The notes: generated by a model from the sequence alone, not told the origin. A stretch of 7,928 nt of DNA from an uncultured Gammaproteobacteria bacterium (GCA_913049565.1 CAJWZG010000131.1:1-7928), one strand, 5' to 3'. Numbered from the stretch's first letter, positions 1-6,708 are shown. Translations and numbers: made by a program.

Positions 1-172
1 GATCGAGCCACTGTCGAAGACGGGCATCTCTATCCTCAGAGAACCCAACAAGGAAATACCAGCTTCTTTCGAGCACAAACCACCAAAGCATAACGGTGAG
101 AATTAAAATGCCCCAAAGAACATCTCCACCGCGCTGCATATAATCGAGAAACGCTATAGTTAGATCGCTCAA
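1..172 (-). CDS. ExbB/TolQ-type proton channel, N-terminal part (3' end outside window)
   Basis: Reading the minus strand from a TTG at 172 gives an open frame to the window edge, about 57 residues. It begins M-S-D-L-T-I-A-F-L-D-Y, followed by QRGGDVLWGILILTVMLWW and a VLERSWYF segment. This is the usual start of a short ExbB/TolQ protein: a GG-x-VLW turn, then the first membrane helix (about residues 17-35) ending in an ER-x-W. The TTG lies 7 bases after the TGA of the preceding TtpC-like gene, so translation is probably coupled. An ATG twelve codons in is the alternative start, but it would remove part of the conserved N-terminus. By analogy with TtpC-containing TonB systems this would be the second, ordinary ExbB, working with ExbD and TonB in the inner membrane. 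The family call is fairly safe. The start is uncertain because no strong Shine-Dalgarno is present. Confidence 0.72.
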   Translation of the reverse strand, partial: MSDLTIAFLDYMQRGGDVLWGILILTVMLWWFVLERSWYFLVGFSEDRDARLRQWLD

Positions 173-179
173 AACGTAA

Positions 180-1607
180 TCATCCGTTTTCGAGCCTAGC
201 AATAGCAATTTGTTCAGCCTTCATCGCCATCATGCCCGCAGCCTGTTCCGCAATCACTTTACTGAGTGATGTCGCTTTCGCACTAAGGAATGTATGGCTG
301 ATTAACAGCGGTATGGCAGCTACGAGCCCAAGCACTGTCGTGATTAAAGCCATAGAAATACCACCAGCCATCAATTTCGGATCGCCAGTACCGAACAAGG
401 TTATAGATTGAAACGTTTCAATCATGCCGACAACGGTGCCCAACAAACCGGTCAACGGGGCAACCGTAGCAAGAATTTTAATGATGGGCAGGCCGGCCGT
501 TACAGCAGCAACATCTTTGATAACAACTGTTTCGAGTTTGCGCGAAATGGTTTCGAGATCATCGAGATGTTGATTTTCATAGTAGGTCGCAATTATACGG
601 CCCAGAGGATTGTCATCACTCGCGCTATCCAGATCTTTCAACTGCTTATCAATGCGACTCTGCAATTTCGTGAGCCGCGCCCAGCGTTCCAAGACCAAAA
701 CTAACCCAACTAACAAACCAAATAAAATCACGTAACCGACGACCTTTCCCTGCTCTATTCGTTCCATTAGGCTAGGCGATTGCACTAACAGCCCCAAAAG
801 CGCACCACGAGAGGGGTCCAGCGCAAATGCGATCGTTTCACCCGAGGCCGCGGTCAGGTCAGCAGCGGTCGACCGTGCAAATGCTGCAGGCTGCCTTGGC
901 AGTTCCGCTAAAATATTTTCTTCAGTTAAGTGATTCAGATAACGATCGCCAGAGATCGCATTAAACATACCCACTCGCACGACGCTATCAGAATAAATTG
1001 TGCCTCCAGGCGCAACGACGTCGCTTTCAAATCTCGAAATCTCGCCAGAGTACGCGATCTCCTGAATAAGCAGAGTCCAAAGTTCTCGCATCTCTGGAAT
1101 TGTCGGCACTTCAGTACTGTTGGCAAGGACTTCGATTTTTTCTCGCCGTTCGGGGTATTCTAAAGTCACCAGCGAATCGAATAACAGATTTTGAGTATCA
1201 TCCGCAGTCTGTCGGAAAACTCCGAACAACTCCCCCAAATCGCCAACGCGGCGATCCAGTATTGTGGTGATTTCGATCAGCCGGTCCTCATTACTATCGA
1301 ACTGTGTTTTCAGCCGATCCTTAAGGGCTTCCTGCTGTCGAACATTCGCCTGCACCTCACGTAACATGGCGGATTTCTCCGCGGCAGAGCTAGAAAATCT
1401 AGCCTCGCGCTGTTGATTCCTTTCAGCCTCGGCCGAACTACCACTTTTCACTCGCTCAAAAAGTCCCTCTAAAGAGGCGTCCTCCGCCGCCACAAGCTGC
1501 GAAAAAACCAAGACGACAAACATCAAAGCACCGCCAATATATTTGCATGCGGACTGAAACATCTTTCGAATCAAGCTGTCCGACACAGAGTTATTGAAGT
1601 TATTCAC
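180..1607 (-). CDS. MotA/TolQ/ExbB proton channel family protein, TtpC-like, with large periplasmic domain
   Basis: A 475-residue inner-membrane protein expected to help use proton motive force to energise a TonB system. A hydrophobic signal segment lies at about 25-40, ending LVAAEDA. A polar, coiled-coil-like stretch follows at about 46-120, then a periplasmic region to about 288. The first channel helix is at about 289-307 (VVGYVILFGLLVGLVLVLERW), with a cytoplasmic loop at 308-365. The conserved pair of helices is at about 370-398 and 413-440, carrying the family signature APLTGLLGTVVGMIETF at 383-399. ExbB itself is only about 240 residues, so the N-terminal half is an extension, as in Vibrio TtpC. 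The start is GTG at 1607, with GGAG 8 bases upstream (1616-1619). It overlaps the TGA of the DUF3450 gene by 4 bases (GTGA). An internal ATG at residue 16 would still keep the signal segment. The role is inferred from the family. Confidence 0.9.
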   Translation of the reverse strand: MNNFNNSVSDSLIRKMFQSACKYIGGALMFVVLVFSQLVAAEDASLEGLFERVKSGSSAEAERNQQREARFSSSAAEKSAMLREVQANVRQQEALKDRLKTQFDSNEDRLIEITTILDRRVGDLGELFGVFRQTADDTQNLLFDSLVTLEYPERREKIEVLANSTEVPTIPEMRELWTLLIQEIAYSGEISRFESDVVAPGGTIYSDSVVRVGMFNAISGDRYLNHLTEENILAELPRQPAAFARSTAADLTAASGETIAFALDPSRGALLGLLVQSPSLMERIEQGKVVGYVILFGLLVGLVLVLERWARLTKLQSRIDKQLKDLDSASDDNPLGRIIATYYENQHLDDLETISRKLETVVIKDVAAVTAGLPIIKILATVAPLTGLLGTVVGMIETFQSITLFGTGDPKLMAGGISMALITTVLGLVAAIPLLISHTFLSAKATSLSKVIAEQAAGMMAMKAEQIAIARLENG

Positions 1608-2377
1608 GGCAGCATCTCCGGCACGTTGATAGGTAGCGATAGCAGCTCCGGAGGGGACTGTTTTCGAGCGACTCTCAAACCCAACATAATCGGTCGACGA
1701 GCTGAGTCATCGAGCCGCTCGAATTTGGCACGCTTGGCGCTCCATTGGCCACTCTCTTCTCCATCGAGCGTTTGGTAATACAAACCCACTCTACCAATCC
1801 GCAAAAAGTCTACGGTCCTTGACTCACCGTTCATCGCCAATTCTCCACGATAGGCTTCAATCGTCCGCCCATAGTCAACCTCCACCAAATAGGCTTCCAT
1901 AATGCGGCGAAATTTCTCGCCCGCAGTGACATCCGCTCGGTCAATTAAGGAGGCTAAATTGGCAACACGCTGCTCGCGCTCAGCAATTAAAAAAGGCACG
2001 TCGAGATTAACAATCTCGCTTAGCGTCGAGGTCATCGTAATCATCAGCGGCAGCGCGCCAGTTTCTATACCCTCTATTTCTTCCGTCTGTCTGACGATCG
2101 ATTCGATCTCGCGAGCCTGTGAGTCGATGAGCTTTTGCAGCTGCATATTGTAAATCTCAAGACTCTCAAGGCGCTGTGTTGATGCTCTAAAACGTTGAAG
2201 ATCCCGCGCCTCTGCCTCCGCGAAAGCATCTATTTTTTCCTGACTGACTGCCGCCGCAGAGTCCGAATCTGCTTGTTCTGAGAGCGAAAGGGACAACGTA
2301 TCTTCTTCGGCGTGAGCTGCGTAGTGGAGTAAGCTGATGACTATAGCCGCCGACGCGGCCATGAGATGTATTCTCAT
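1604..2377 (-). CDS. DUF3450 family periplasmic coiled-coil protein of a TonB-type operon
   Basis: A 257-residue exported protein of unknown biochemical function. Residues 1-23 form a signal peptide (charged start MRIH, hydrophobic core, cleavage likely after AHA). The mature part opens with an acidic Ser/Ala-rich stretch (25-45) and a long helical, coiled-coil-like segment (about 46-105). The DUF3450 core follows: LPLMITM at 109-115, DVPFLIAERE at 126-135, EKFRRIMEAY at 154-163, YGRTIEAYRGEL at 169-180 and GRVGLYYQTLDG at 195-206. The tail ends with SPPELLSLP. The start is ATG at 2377 behind a perfect AGGAGG with 5-base spacing. It is the first gene of the block and is translationally coupled to the TtpC-like gene. 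DUF3450 genes commonly sit directly before such ExbB-type proteins. A physical partnership between the two periplasmic coiled coils is plausible but is inference. Confidence 0.88.
   Translation of the reverse strand: MRIHLMAASAAIVISLLHYAAHAEEDTLSLSLSEQADSDSAAAVSQEKIDAFAEAEARDLQRFRASTQRLESLEIYNMQLQKLIDSQAREIESIVRQTEEIEGIETGALPLMITMTSTLSEIVNLDVPFLIAEREQRVANLASLIDRADVTAGEKFRRIMEAYLVEVDYGRTIEAYRGELAMNGESRTVDFLRIGRVGLYYQTLDGEESGQWSAKRAKFERLDDSARRPIMLGLRVARKQSPPELLSLPINVPEMLP
1616..1619 (-). promoter_or_regulatory. Ribosome binding site supporting the GTG start of the TtpC-like gene
   Basis: GGAG on the minus strand lies 8 bases before the GTG at 1607, inside the last codons of the DUF3450 gene. 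It favours the GTG over the internal ATG at 1562, which has a poorer upstream sequence. Confidence 0.6.
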
Positions 2378-2382
2378 AATTT

Positions 2383-2388
2383 CCTCCT
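2383..2388 (-). promoter_or_regulatory. Strong ribosome binding site of the DUF3450 gene
   Basis: A perfect AGGAGG on the minus strand with 5-base spacing to the ATG at 2377. It is the best Shine-Dalgarno on the minus strand of this window, consistent with the first gene of an operon whose later genes use coupling. Confidence 0.8.
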
Positions 2389-2680
2389 ATTTAACTCTCT
2401 AGCTGACTTTGCACGGGTTGCGGGACTACGCGGCTTTAAGGAGTACCAGGCTACGAGCAATGACCAACTAAACGGCTTTCCCTATACCCTTTCCTGCAAA
2501 AGCTATGCCACGAACCCTAGAGGAAGCACGACAGGTACTCTCTTCTAGCGCTCGTCGTTAGTCTCCTTTGCTGATCGTAAAACTCGCAGTTTCAGCCTTA
2601 TTCCCCTACGCCCACTTTATTTAGCAGGCAATGCATTCAGTTAAAAATCACTGGCGCAAGGACAATAGCGAGCCATGCTA

Positions 2681-2717
2681 GTGCCGAAACTAACTTTCGA
2701 GCACCAAATTAGTGCAC
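2681..2717. promoter_or_regulatory. Candidate operator upstream of puuE (dyad plus TAGTGC direct repeat)
   Basis: GTGCCGAAA at 2681-2689 is followed by a 5-base spacer and TTTCGAGCAC at 2695-2704. This gives an inverted repeat with 9 paired bases per arm and one bulged A. The hexamer TAGTGC occurs at 2679-2684 and again at 2710-2715, 31 bases apart or close to three helical turns, and GCAC at 2701-2704 is its partial inverse. The element lies about 130 bases before the puuE start. A regulator-binding role is inference. It could equally form a small hairpin in a long 5' leader. Confidence 0.3.
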
Positions 2718-2746
2718 AGGGGTTTCGCGATAAACTTTTTGCCAAG

Positions 2747-2764
2747 GGTCCTTCGAAGTTGACC
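2747..2764. promoter_or_regulatory. Imperfect palindrome upstream of puuE
   Basis: GGTC, the 8-base palindrome CTTCGAAG, two extra T bases and GACC form an 18-base imperfect dyad. It lies just upstream of the possible puuE promoter. It could be an operator, but nothing identifies a regulator. Confidence 0.22.
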
Positions 2765-2781
2765 GGAAACGACAGGTGCTT

Positions 2782-2810
2782 TTGCAACATTTTTCGCTTT
2801 GTTAAAGTAT
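2782..2810 (+). promoter_or_regulatory. Possible puuE promoter
   Basis: TTGCAA at 2782-2787 and AAGTAT at 2805-2810 are separated by 17 bases and would place transcription start a few bases before the AGGAG at 2821. Each box matches the sigma-70 consensus only partly, so this is a weak assignment made mainly on position. Confidence 0.22.
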
Positions 2811-2820
2811 GACGCTAAAA

Positions 2821-2825
2821 AGGAG
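2821..2825 (+). promoter_or_regulatory. Ribosome binding site deciding the puuE start
   Basis: AGGAG lies 6 bases before the TTG at 2832. An upstream in-frame TTG at 2799 has no such site, and it would add eleven lysine-rich residues not expected in the PuuE family. Confidence 0.65.
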
Positions 2826-2831
2826 AAAGCC

Positions 2832-3734
2832 TTGTTCGACTACCCCCGTGACATGATGGGATACGCTGAGCACCCACCGGCACCTAATTGGCCCAATAAC
2901 GCCCGCCTCGCCGTACAGATAGTCCTTAACTACGAGGAGGGCGCAGAAAATAATATTTTGCACGGCGATTCAGGTTCTGAAACTTTCCTTTCGGAAATAA
3001 TCAACGCCGAATCCTTCCCTCAGCGTCATATGAGCATGGAATCTTTGTACGAGTACGGGAGCCGCGCAGGGTTTTGGCGTTTGCATAGGCTATTTAGCGA
3101 TTTGTCAGTGCCAATCACGGTTTTTGGCGTTGGCATGGCCATGGAGCGCAACGCCCCAGCGGTTGAGGCGATGTTGCGGGCTAATTGGGATATTGCCAGT
3201 CACTCCTACCGGTGGATAAGCCATCAAACTATGCCGCTAGAGGAGGAGAGAGAGCAAATTGCCCTAGCCTTTGAAACGCACAAAAGGATCACTGGCGACC
3301 CACCTCTTGGTTGGTATACCGGTAGGGACAGTCCAAACACCCGCAAACTATTGTTAGAGCATGGCGGTCTGCTGTACGACTCGGATTCGTACGCGGACGA
3401 TTTACCCTTTTGGCATATCGAAGAAAGCCAGCCTCATTTAATTATCCCCTATACGCTCGACACCAATGATATGCGCTTCGCTACTCCACAAGGTTTTAAT
3501 TCTGGCCAACAATTCTTTGACTACCTGAAGGACGCTTTTGACCAGCTATACGACGAGGGCGCTACTGCTCCAAAAATGCTCAACGTCGGCCTGCACTGTA
3601 GAATCGCTGGCAGACCGGGAAGAACTCGAGCATTACGAAAATTTATAGAGTACGTACTAGAGCACCGAGATATCTGGCTGTGTCGCAGAGTAGATATTGC
3701 TCGGCACTGGCACACAAACCATGCACCAACTTAG
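2832..3734 (+). CDS. puuE: Allantoinase PuuE (polysaccharide deacetylase fold)
   Basis: Hydrolyses allantoin to allantoate, the last step of the pathway encoded here. PuuE belongs to the NodB/polysaccharide-deacetylase superfamily and is unrelated to the amidohydrolase-type AllB. With the TTG start at 2832 the protein has 300 residues, the usual family length, and opens with the typical FDYPRD-x-x-GY. Recognisable segments are LNYEEGAENNILHGD (32-46), MSMESLYEYGSRAGFWRL (67-84) and ASHSYRWISHQ (122-132), the equivalent of the deacetylase histidine motif. Further on come GWYTGRDSPNTRKL, YDSDSYADDLPFW, IPYTLDTNDMRF, and near the end GLHCRIAGRPGR and RRVDIARHWH. It has its own upstream region and converges on puuD with a 43-base gap, so it is transcribed apart from the rest of the pathway. 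The longer TTG start at 2799 is possible but less supported. Confidence 0.92.
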   Translation: MFDYPRDMMGYAEHPPAPNWPNNARLAVQIVLNYEEGAENNILHGDSGSETFLSEIINAESFPQRHMSMESLYEYGSRAGFWRLHRLFSDLSVPITVFGVGMAMERNAPAVEAMLRANWDIASHSYRWISHQTMPLEEEREQIALAFETHKRITGDPPLGWYTGRDSPNTRKLLLEHGGLLYDSDSYADDLPFWHIEESQPHLIIPYTLDTNDMRFATPQGFNSGQQFFDYLKDAFDQLYDEGATAPKMLNVGLHCRIAGRPGRTRALRKFIEYVLEHRDIWLCRRVDIARHWHTNHAPT

Positions 3735-3748
3735 CTACACAGAAAGAA

Positions 3749-3765
3749 GCTGATTGCCTTTCAGC
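3749..3765. terminator. Weak hairpin in the puuE/puuD convergent gap
   Basis: GCTGA at 3749-3753 and TCAGC at 3761-3765 can pair across a 7-base loop between the two convergent stop codons. There is no T-run on either side. It is at best a weak bidirectional terminator, and the position is the main argument. Confidence 0.22.
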
Positions 3766-3777
3766 GCAAGCGAATCT

Positions 3778-4971
3778 TTACTCAAGATAGCGCAGCATAG
3801 CCGCGCGCTGCTCATCGGTGAGACCGCCCATGTTTCCCAAGGGCATGTAGCCACTCTTTAGCGAACTCACAGTACGCTCTTTGTACGTATTTAGCGCCTC
3901 AAGGCTGTCCAACACAATGCCGCCAGGAGCCGCCGCATAACCAGGAAACGTCGGCTCACGCGCATGACAATTGGCGCAGTTCTTGGCAACTAGCAATAGC
4001 ATCTGCTGGTCGGTAATGACCGCCACCTCACTGTCGTCCTCGACAGAGCTCACGCTCCCAGCAAGACTATCACTGACCATGGCCGTTACCACAAAGATCA
4101 CGGCAGAGATGACGATAATACTCGGCCGCAGGATTCCTTGATGTCGCAGATTAAAGAAGTGCCGCAGGTAAGCGGCGTTGAGCATCAGCGCAATCAGTAT
4201 CGCCCAAGCCAGAGGATGTCCATATAGGAACATCGAGTGGTTCGACAACATGCACAGCACTACGGGCAAGGTCAGATAATTGTTGTGTAGCGATCGTTTG
4301 CGAGCGGCCAAGGCTGGCTCAGGGTCCAGCTCGCTACCGGACTCGATGGCCTGCACCAATGCTCGCTGTCCTGGAATGATTCCCAGCAGTACGTTTGCCG
4401 CCATGATAGAAGCCATTGCCGCGCCAATATGAATTGGCGCGGCCTTTTGGCTGAAGAGCTGAAAAGCCAACCAACAAAGCGTACCTAGCCAAACAACGAT
4501 CAGCGCCGTAAGTGGACGGGCATAAAGATTTTTGCTCCGCACTAATACCTCATAACCCAAGACGCTGAGCATCAAAAAGCCAATACTGGTAAAAATAGCC
4601 ACGCTGGGTTCTTGCACCCAGCTAGAGCCATCGATGAGGTAGGTTTGCGCCCGGCCGTAGTATAGGAACACCAACAGGGCACTGCCCGTTAGCCAAGTGC
4701 TATAGGCCTCCCATTTGAACCAATGCAGGGTTTGCGGCATCTGCGGCGGCGCCAGCGAGTACTTTTGCACCTCATAAATGCCACCGCCGTGAATCGCCCA
4801 AAGGTCTCCATGAAGGCCCTTACCGTGCTTCGCTTCGGGTACAGGACGCAAATTCATATCCAACCAGACGAAATAAAACGATGCACCAATCCACGCAATC
4901 GCAGTGACAATATGCAGTACCCGAAAAAGCAAAATTGTCCATTCGCTGATGTTAAATTCAAAACCCATCAT
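3778..4971 (-). CDS. puuD: Membrane-bound cytochrome c urate oxidase (urate hydroxylase PuuD)
   Basis: Oxidises urate to 5-hydroxyisourate and passes electrons to a fused cytochrome c, so no hydrogen peroxide forms, unlike soluble uricase. The 397-residue form starts at ATG 4971. The N-terminal urate-oxidase domain shows about eight membrane helices, the first at about 12-36, and the family block HGGGIYEVQKY (61-71) followed by LHWFKWEAYSTWLTG (82-96). HIGAAMASIMAANVLLGIIPGQ lies mid-domain. After the last helix (PSIIVISAVIFVVTAMVSDS) comes a linker, then cytochrome c with the haem motif CANCH at 332-336 (bases 3964-3978) and a probable axial Met in GYMPLGN at 376. The cytochrome should face the periplasm. 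The start overlaps the guaD TGA as ATGA, indicating translational coupling. A 14-residue upstream extension ending GLRCECA is open but unlikely. A strong palindrome lies at 4418-4443. Confidence 0.95.
   Translation of the reverse strand: MMGFEFNISEWTILLFRVLHIVTAIAWIGASFYFVWLDMNLRPVPEAKHGKGLHGDLWAIHGGGIYEVQKYSLAPPQMPQTLHWFKWEAYSTWLTGSALLVFLYYGRAQTYLIDGSSWVQEPSVAIFTSIGFLMLSVLGYEVLVRSKNLYARPLTALIVVWLGTLCWLAFQLFSQKAAPIHIGAAMASIMAANVLLGIIPGQRALVQAIESGSELDPEPALAARKRSLHNNYLTLPVVLCMLSNHSMFLYGHPLAWAILIALMLNAAYLRHFFNLRHQGILRPSIIVISAVIFVVTAMVSDSLAGSVSSVEDDSEVAVITDQQMLLLVAKNCANCHAREPTFPGYAAAPGGIVLDSLEALNTYKERTVSSLKSGYMPLGNMGGLTDEQRAAMLRYLE
4418..4443. repeat. Perfect 11-base inverted repeat inside puuD
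   Basis: GCCGCGCCAAT at 4418-4428 and its exact reverse complement ATTGGCGCGGC at 4433-4443 are separated by ATGA. The RNA from either strand could form a very stable 11-bp, GC-rich hairpin with a tetraloop. In the puuD frame it encodes AAPIHIGAA. On the plus strand it is followed by CTTTTGG, a poor terminator tail. The conserved HIGA part is dictated by the protein, while the matching codon choices are not. Confidence 0.75.
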
Positions 4972-6260
4972 TGCGCACTCGCATCGTAGGCCAGTTGGCC
5001 CGCAATGTAGCAACGCTCAATACTGCGGTCATCGCTAAGCATCATAAAAGCAAACAATGCATCATTTAACTCTTGGCAAATCGCAAAACGCTCAGCCAGC
5101 AGTTTTGGCCTCGAAGGATTCAACACCACGAGATCTGCTGAGTAGCCTGACCGCAACTGGCCAATCTCATCCGCCAAACCTAGTGACTTAGCGTTACCCG
5201 CAGTGATCGAATAAAAAGCCTCGGTAGGATGCATTTGATGCCCCCGAGCTTGGCCCACTTTATAACCCTCAGCGCAGGTATAAAGCATTGACAGACCTGT
5301 GCCGCCGCCCACGTCGCTGGCAATAGAAAGATTGTCCATCGGCATGGCAGCAAGATCGAACAAACCACTCCCTAAAAATAAATTGGAGCTAGGGCAAAAC
5401 GCCACCTTGGCTTCGGCCGCAACGATTCGCTCGCGCTCGCTCGCCGATAGGTGGATGCCATGAGCGAATGTGGTGGCGGACATATTCAAACCGAAGTGCT
5501 CATATACACTGAGGTAGTCGTCGGCTTGTGGGAACAAGCGAGCGACCTCGCCGATCTCTTCCTGATTTTCCGATAGATGCGTCTGAAGGAGTACGCTCGG
5601 ATGGCTCTCGAGCAGCTCACCACAGAGTGCTAACTGTTCTTCGCTAGAGGTAATAGCGAAACGCGGCGTGAGCGCGTAGCGCAGGCGTCCCTTACCATGC
5701 CACTTGTTGATCAGTCCCTCGCAAGCGCTGGCGCAGGCGTAGGGCTCTTGCATCAGCGGCGCGGGTGCAAGGCGATCCATCATGACTTTGCCAGCAACCA
5801 TGGCCATATCTCTGCTTTGCGCGGCAGCAAAAAGATGGTCGCAGGCATGTTCATGAACCGTGGTAAAAACCTGCGCGCAGGTTGTTCCGGAGGCAATCAC
5901 TTGATCGAGAAAATGCTCTGCCCGCTCTGCCGCAAATGCAGAATCAGCAAATGCCTGCTCGGCCGGAAATGCGAACCGATCCAGCCAGTCCAATAGCTGT
6001 GGACTGTAGCTGGCGATGATTCCAAGTTGCGGCATGTGCAAGTGAGTATCGACAAACCCAGGACAAATAAAACAAGGGCGCAGGTCTTCACAGGCATCCA
6101 AATCACCGCCGCCGGCCGCGTAATCTGCGGCTGACATCACCGAATCAATCCTATTACCGGCGCAAATCAACACACCATCCTCAAAGTACATCACATCGAC
6201 AGTACCATCGGCGTCGAGAGCAAAGCTCATCAATTTGGCACGTAGCGATAGGGTTTGCAC
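4968..6260 (-). CDS. guaD: Guanine deaminase
   Basis: Zinc-dependent amidohydrolase that deaminates guanine to xanthine, feeding the xanthine dehydrogenase / urate route. The protein has 430 residues, normal for the family. Predicted metal and catalytic residues are in place: the HLH of GFVDTHLHMPQ (H73, H75), H228 in LQTHLSEN, H267 in TFAHGIHLS and D316 in IASDVGGGTGLSM. SGTTCAQVFTTVHEHA (124-139) and FCPSSNLFLGSGLFD (288-302) are also typical of guanine deaminases. The start is GTG at 6260, only 2 bases after the hiuH TAA, with GAGG 9 bases upstream (6270-6273). An internal ATG at residue 11 would cut off the conserved RAKLMSF beta strand. Its TGA forms ATGA with the puuD start. The protein is cytoplasmic, with no signal peptide. 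Confidence 0.94.
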   Translation of the reverse strand: MQTLSLRAKLMSFALDADGTVDVMYFEDGVLICAGNRIDSVMSAADYAAGGGDLDACEDLRPCFICPGFVDTHLHMPQLGIIASYSPQLLDWLDRFAFPAEQAFADSAFAAERAEHFLDQVIASGTTCAQVFTTVHEHACDHLFAAAQSRDMAMVAGKVMMDRLAPAPLMQEPYACASACEGLINKWHGKGRLRYALTPRFAITSSEEQLALCGELLESHPSVLLQTHLSENQEEIGEVARLFPQADDYLSVYEHFGLNMSATTFAHGIHLSASERERIVAAEAKVAFCPSSNLFLGSGLFDLAAMPMDNLSIASDVGGGTGLSMLYTCAEGYKVGQARGHQMHPTEAFYSITAGNAKSLGLADEIGQLRSGYSADLVVLNPSRPKLLAERFAICQELNDALFAFMMLSDDRSIERCYIAGQLAYDASAQ

Positions 6261-6262
6261 CG

Positions 6263-6619
6263 TTAGCTGCCTCGGTAGGTGGTATAGCCGTAAGCACTCA
6301 GCAGAACGGGAATGTGCACGCGCTCACGGTCACCGCGCAAATTAAAAACAAGATCGATCTGCGGAAAAAAATCTGGGTCTTGCTGACCGACCAGTGAGTG
6401 TCGATAACCAGCCACATCGAATGTCATACGATAGACACCAACCGGCAGGCTCATGTCGCTGCCCCAATATTCAATTCGACCATCATTGTTAGTGCTTGCT
6501 TCGCAAAGCTTAACGCCATGCATATCCGTCAAGCTCACATTCATGCCTGGGGCTGGGAAGCCGCTAATTAGGTCCAGCACATGCGTGGTGACCAATGTGC
6601 GCGGAGTTTCACTCGTCAT
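6263..6619 (-). CDS. hiuH: 5-hydroxyisourate hydrolase (transthyretin-like)
   Basis: Hydrolyses 5-hydroxyisourate, the product of PuuD, to OHCU. The 118-residue protein has the transthyretin-like fold and ends in the diagnostic YRGS (115-118), which separates HIU hydrolases from transthyretin. Expected active-site residues are present: H13 in TTHVLD, R48 in NNDGRIEYW and H102 in RVHIPVLLSAYGYTTYRGS. The ATG at 6619 gives the usual family N-terminus. The Shine-Dalgarno is weak (AGG well upstream). There is no signal peptide, so it acts in the cytoplasm. It follows uraD after an 89-base gap and is almost fused to guaD (2-base gap). In other organisms the same gene is called pucM or uraH. Confidence 0.95.
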   Translation of the reverse strand: MTSETPRTLVTTHVLDLISGFPAPGMNVSLTDMHGVKLCEASTNNDGRIEYWGSDMSLPVGVYRMTFDVAGYRHSLVGQQDPDFFPQIDLVFNLRGDRERVHIPVLLSAYGYTTYRGS

Positions 6620-6633
6620 ATCACTGCTAACCT

Positions 6634-6661
6634 ATTCAATCGTCGTCTCTCTTTTTTTCAA
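6634..6661 (-). promoter_or_regulatory. Possible weak internal promoter before hiuH
   Basis: On the minus strand TTGAAA (6661-6656) and TTGAAT (6639-6634) are spaced 16 bases, partial matches to -35 and -10 boxes. They lie directly downstream of the dyad at 6668-6698. The implied leader before the hiuH ATG would be only a few bases, which argues against it. Confidence 0.15.
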
Positions 6662-6667
6662 CCCTCG

Positions 6668-6698
6668 CGTACAGTCACTCCCAAACCTTGATTGTACG
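6668..6698. promoter_or_regulatory. 10-base-arm dyad in the uraD-hiuH gap
   Basis: CGTACAGTCA at 6668-6677 and TGATTGTACG at 6689-6698 form an inverted repeat with nine of ten positions matching and an 11-base spacer. It fills the only sizeable gap in the operon. In the operon mRNA the hairpin would be 6 bp, one A-C mismatch, then 3 bp, and it is not followed by a U-run, so it is not a standard terminator. An operator for an internal promoter, or an mRNA-processing or stability hairpin, would both fit. Confidence 0.4.
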
Positions 6699-6708
6699 TT
6701 TCGTCGTC

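Larger units (their letters stand above)
2378..2831. other. Divergent intergenic region, no supported gene
   Basis: This 454-base stretch separates the start of the minus-strand DUF3450 operon from plus-strand puuE and should carry both promoters. A 60-codon plus-strand frame covers part of it, but it begins inside the DUF3450 gene and resembles nothing I recognise. I see no tRNA-like fold, no intrinsic terminator and no clear Fur-box-like sequence. The puuE-proximal half is richer in A/T and in dyads: AAACT-cgc-AGTTT at 2580-2592, the palindrome AATGCATT at 2630-2637, the larger dyad at 2681-2704, and the palindrome-centred element at 2747-2764. No minus-strand promoter with convincing -35 and -10 boxes could be picked by eye. 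Confidence 0.7.

Noticed and set aside
2366..2548. 60-codon plus-strand frame in the divergent region
   Set aside because: It starts inside the DUF3450 gene, lacks a ribosome binding site and has no familiar motif.
2378..2560. Fur box expected before a TonB-type operon
   Set aside because: No sequence resembling the GATAATGATAATCATTATC consensus was seen on either strand near the DUF3450 start.
2809..2856. Short ATG frame of 15 codons just before puuE, a possible leader peptide
   Set aside because: No ribosome binding site precedes its ATG, and it overlaps the puuE start only by chance. There is no attenuator-like structure after it.
3129..3145. CATGGCCATG palindrome within puuE
   Set aside because: It is a short zero-loop palindrome arising from ATG GCC ATG codons encoding conserved-looking residues. 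There is no further structure.
3778..5013. Longer PuuD start adding MLHCGPTGLRCECA
   Set aside because: The extra residues lie inside guaD and do not resemble a PuuD N-terminus. The ATGA overlap at 4968-4971 is a standard coupled start.
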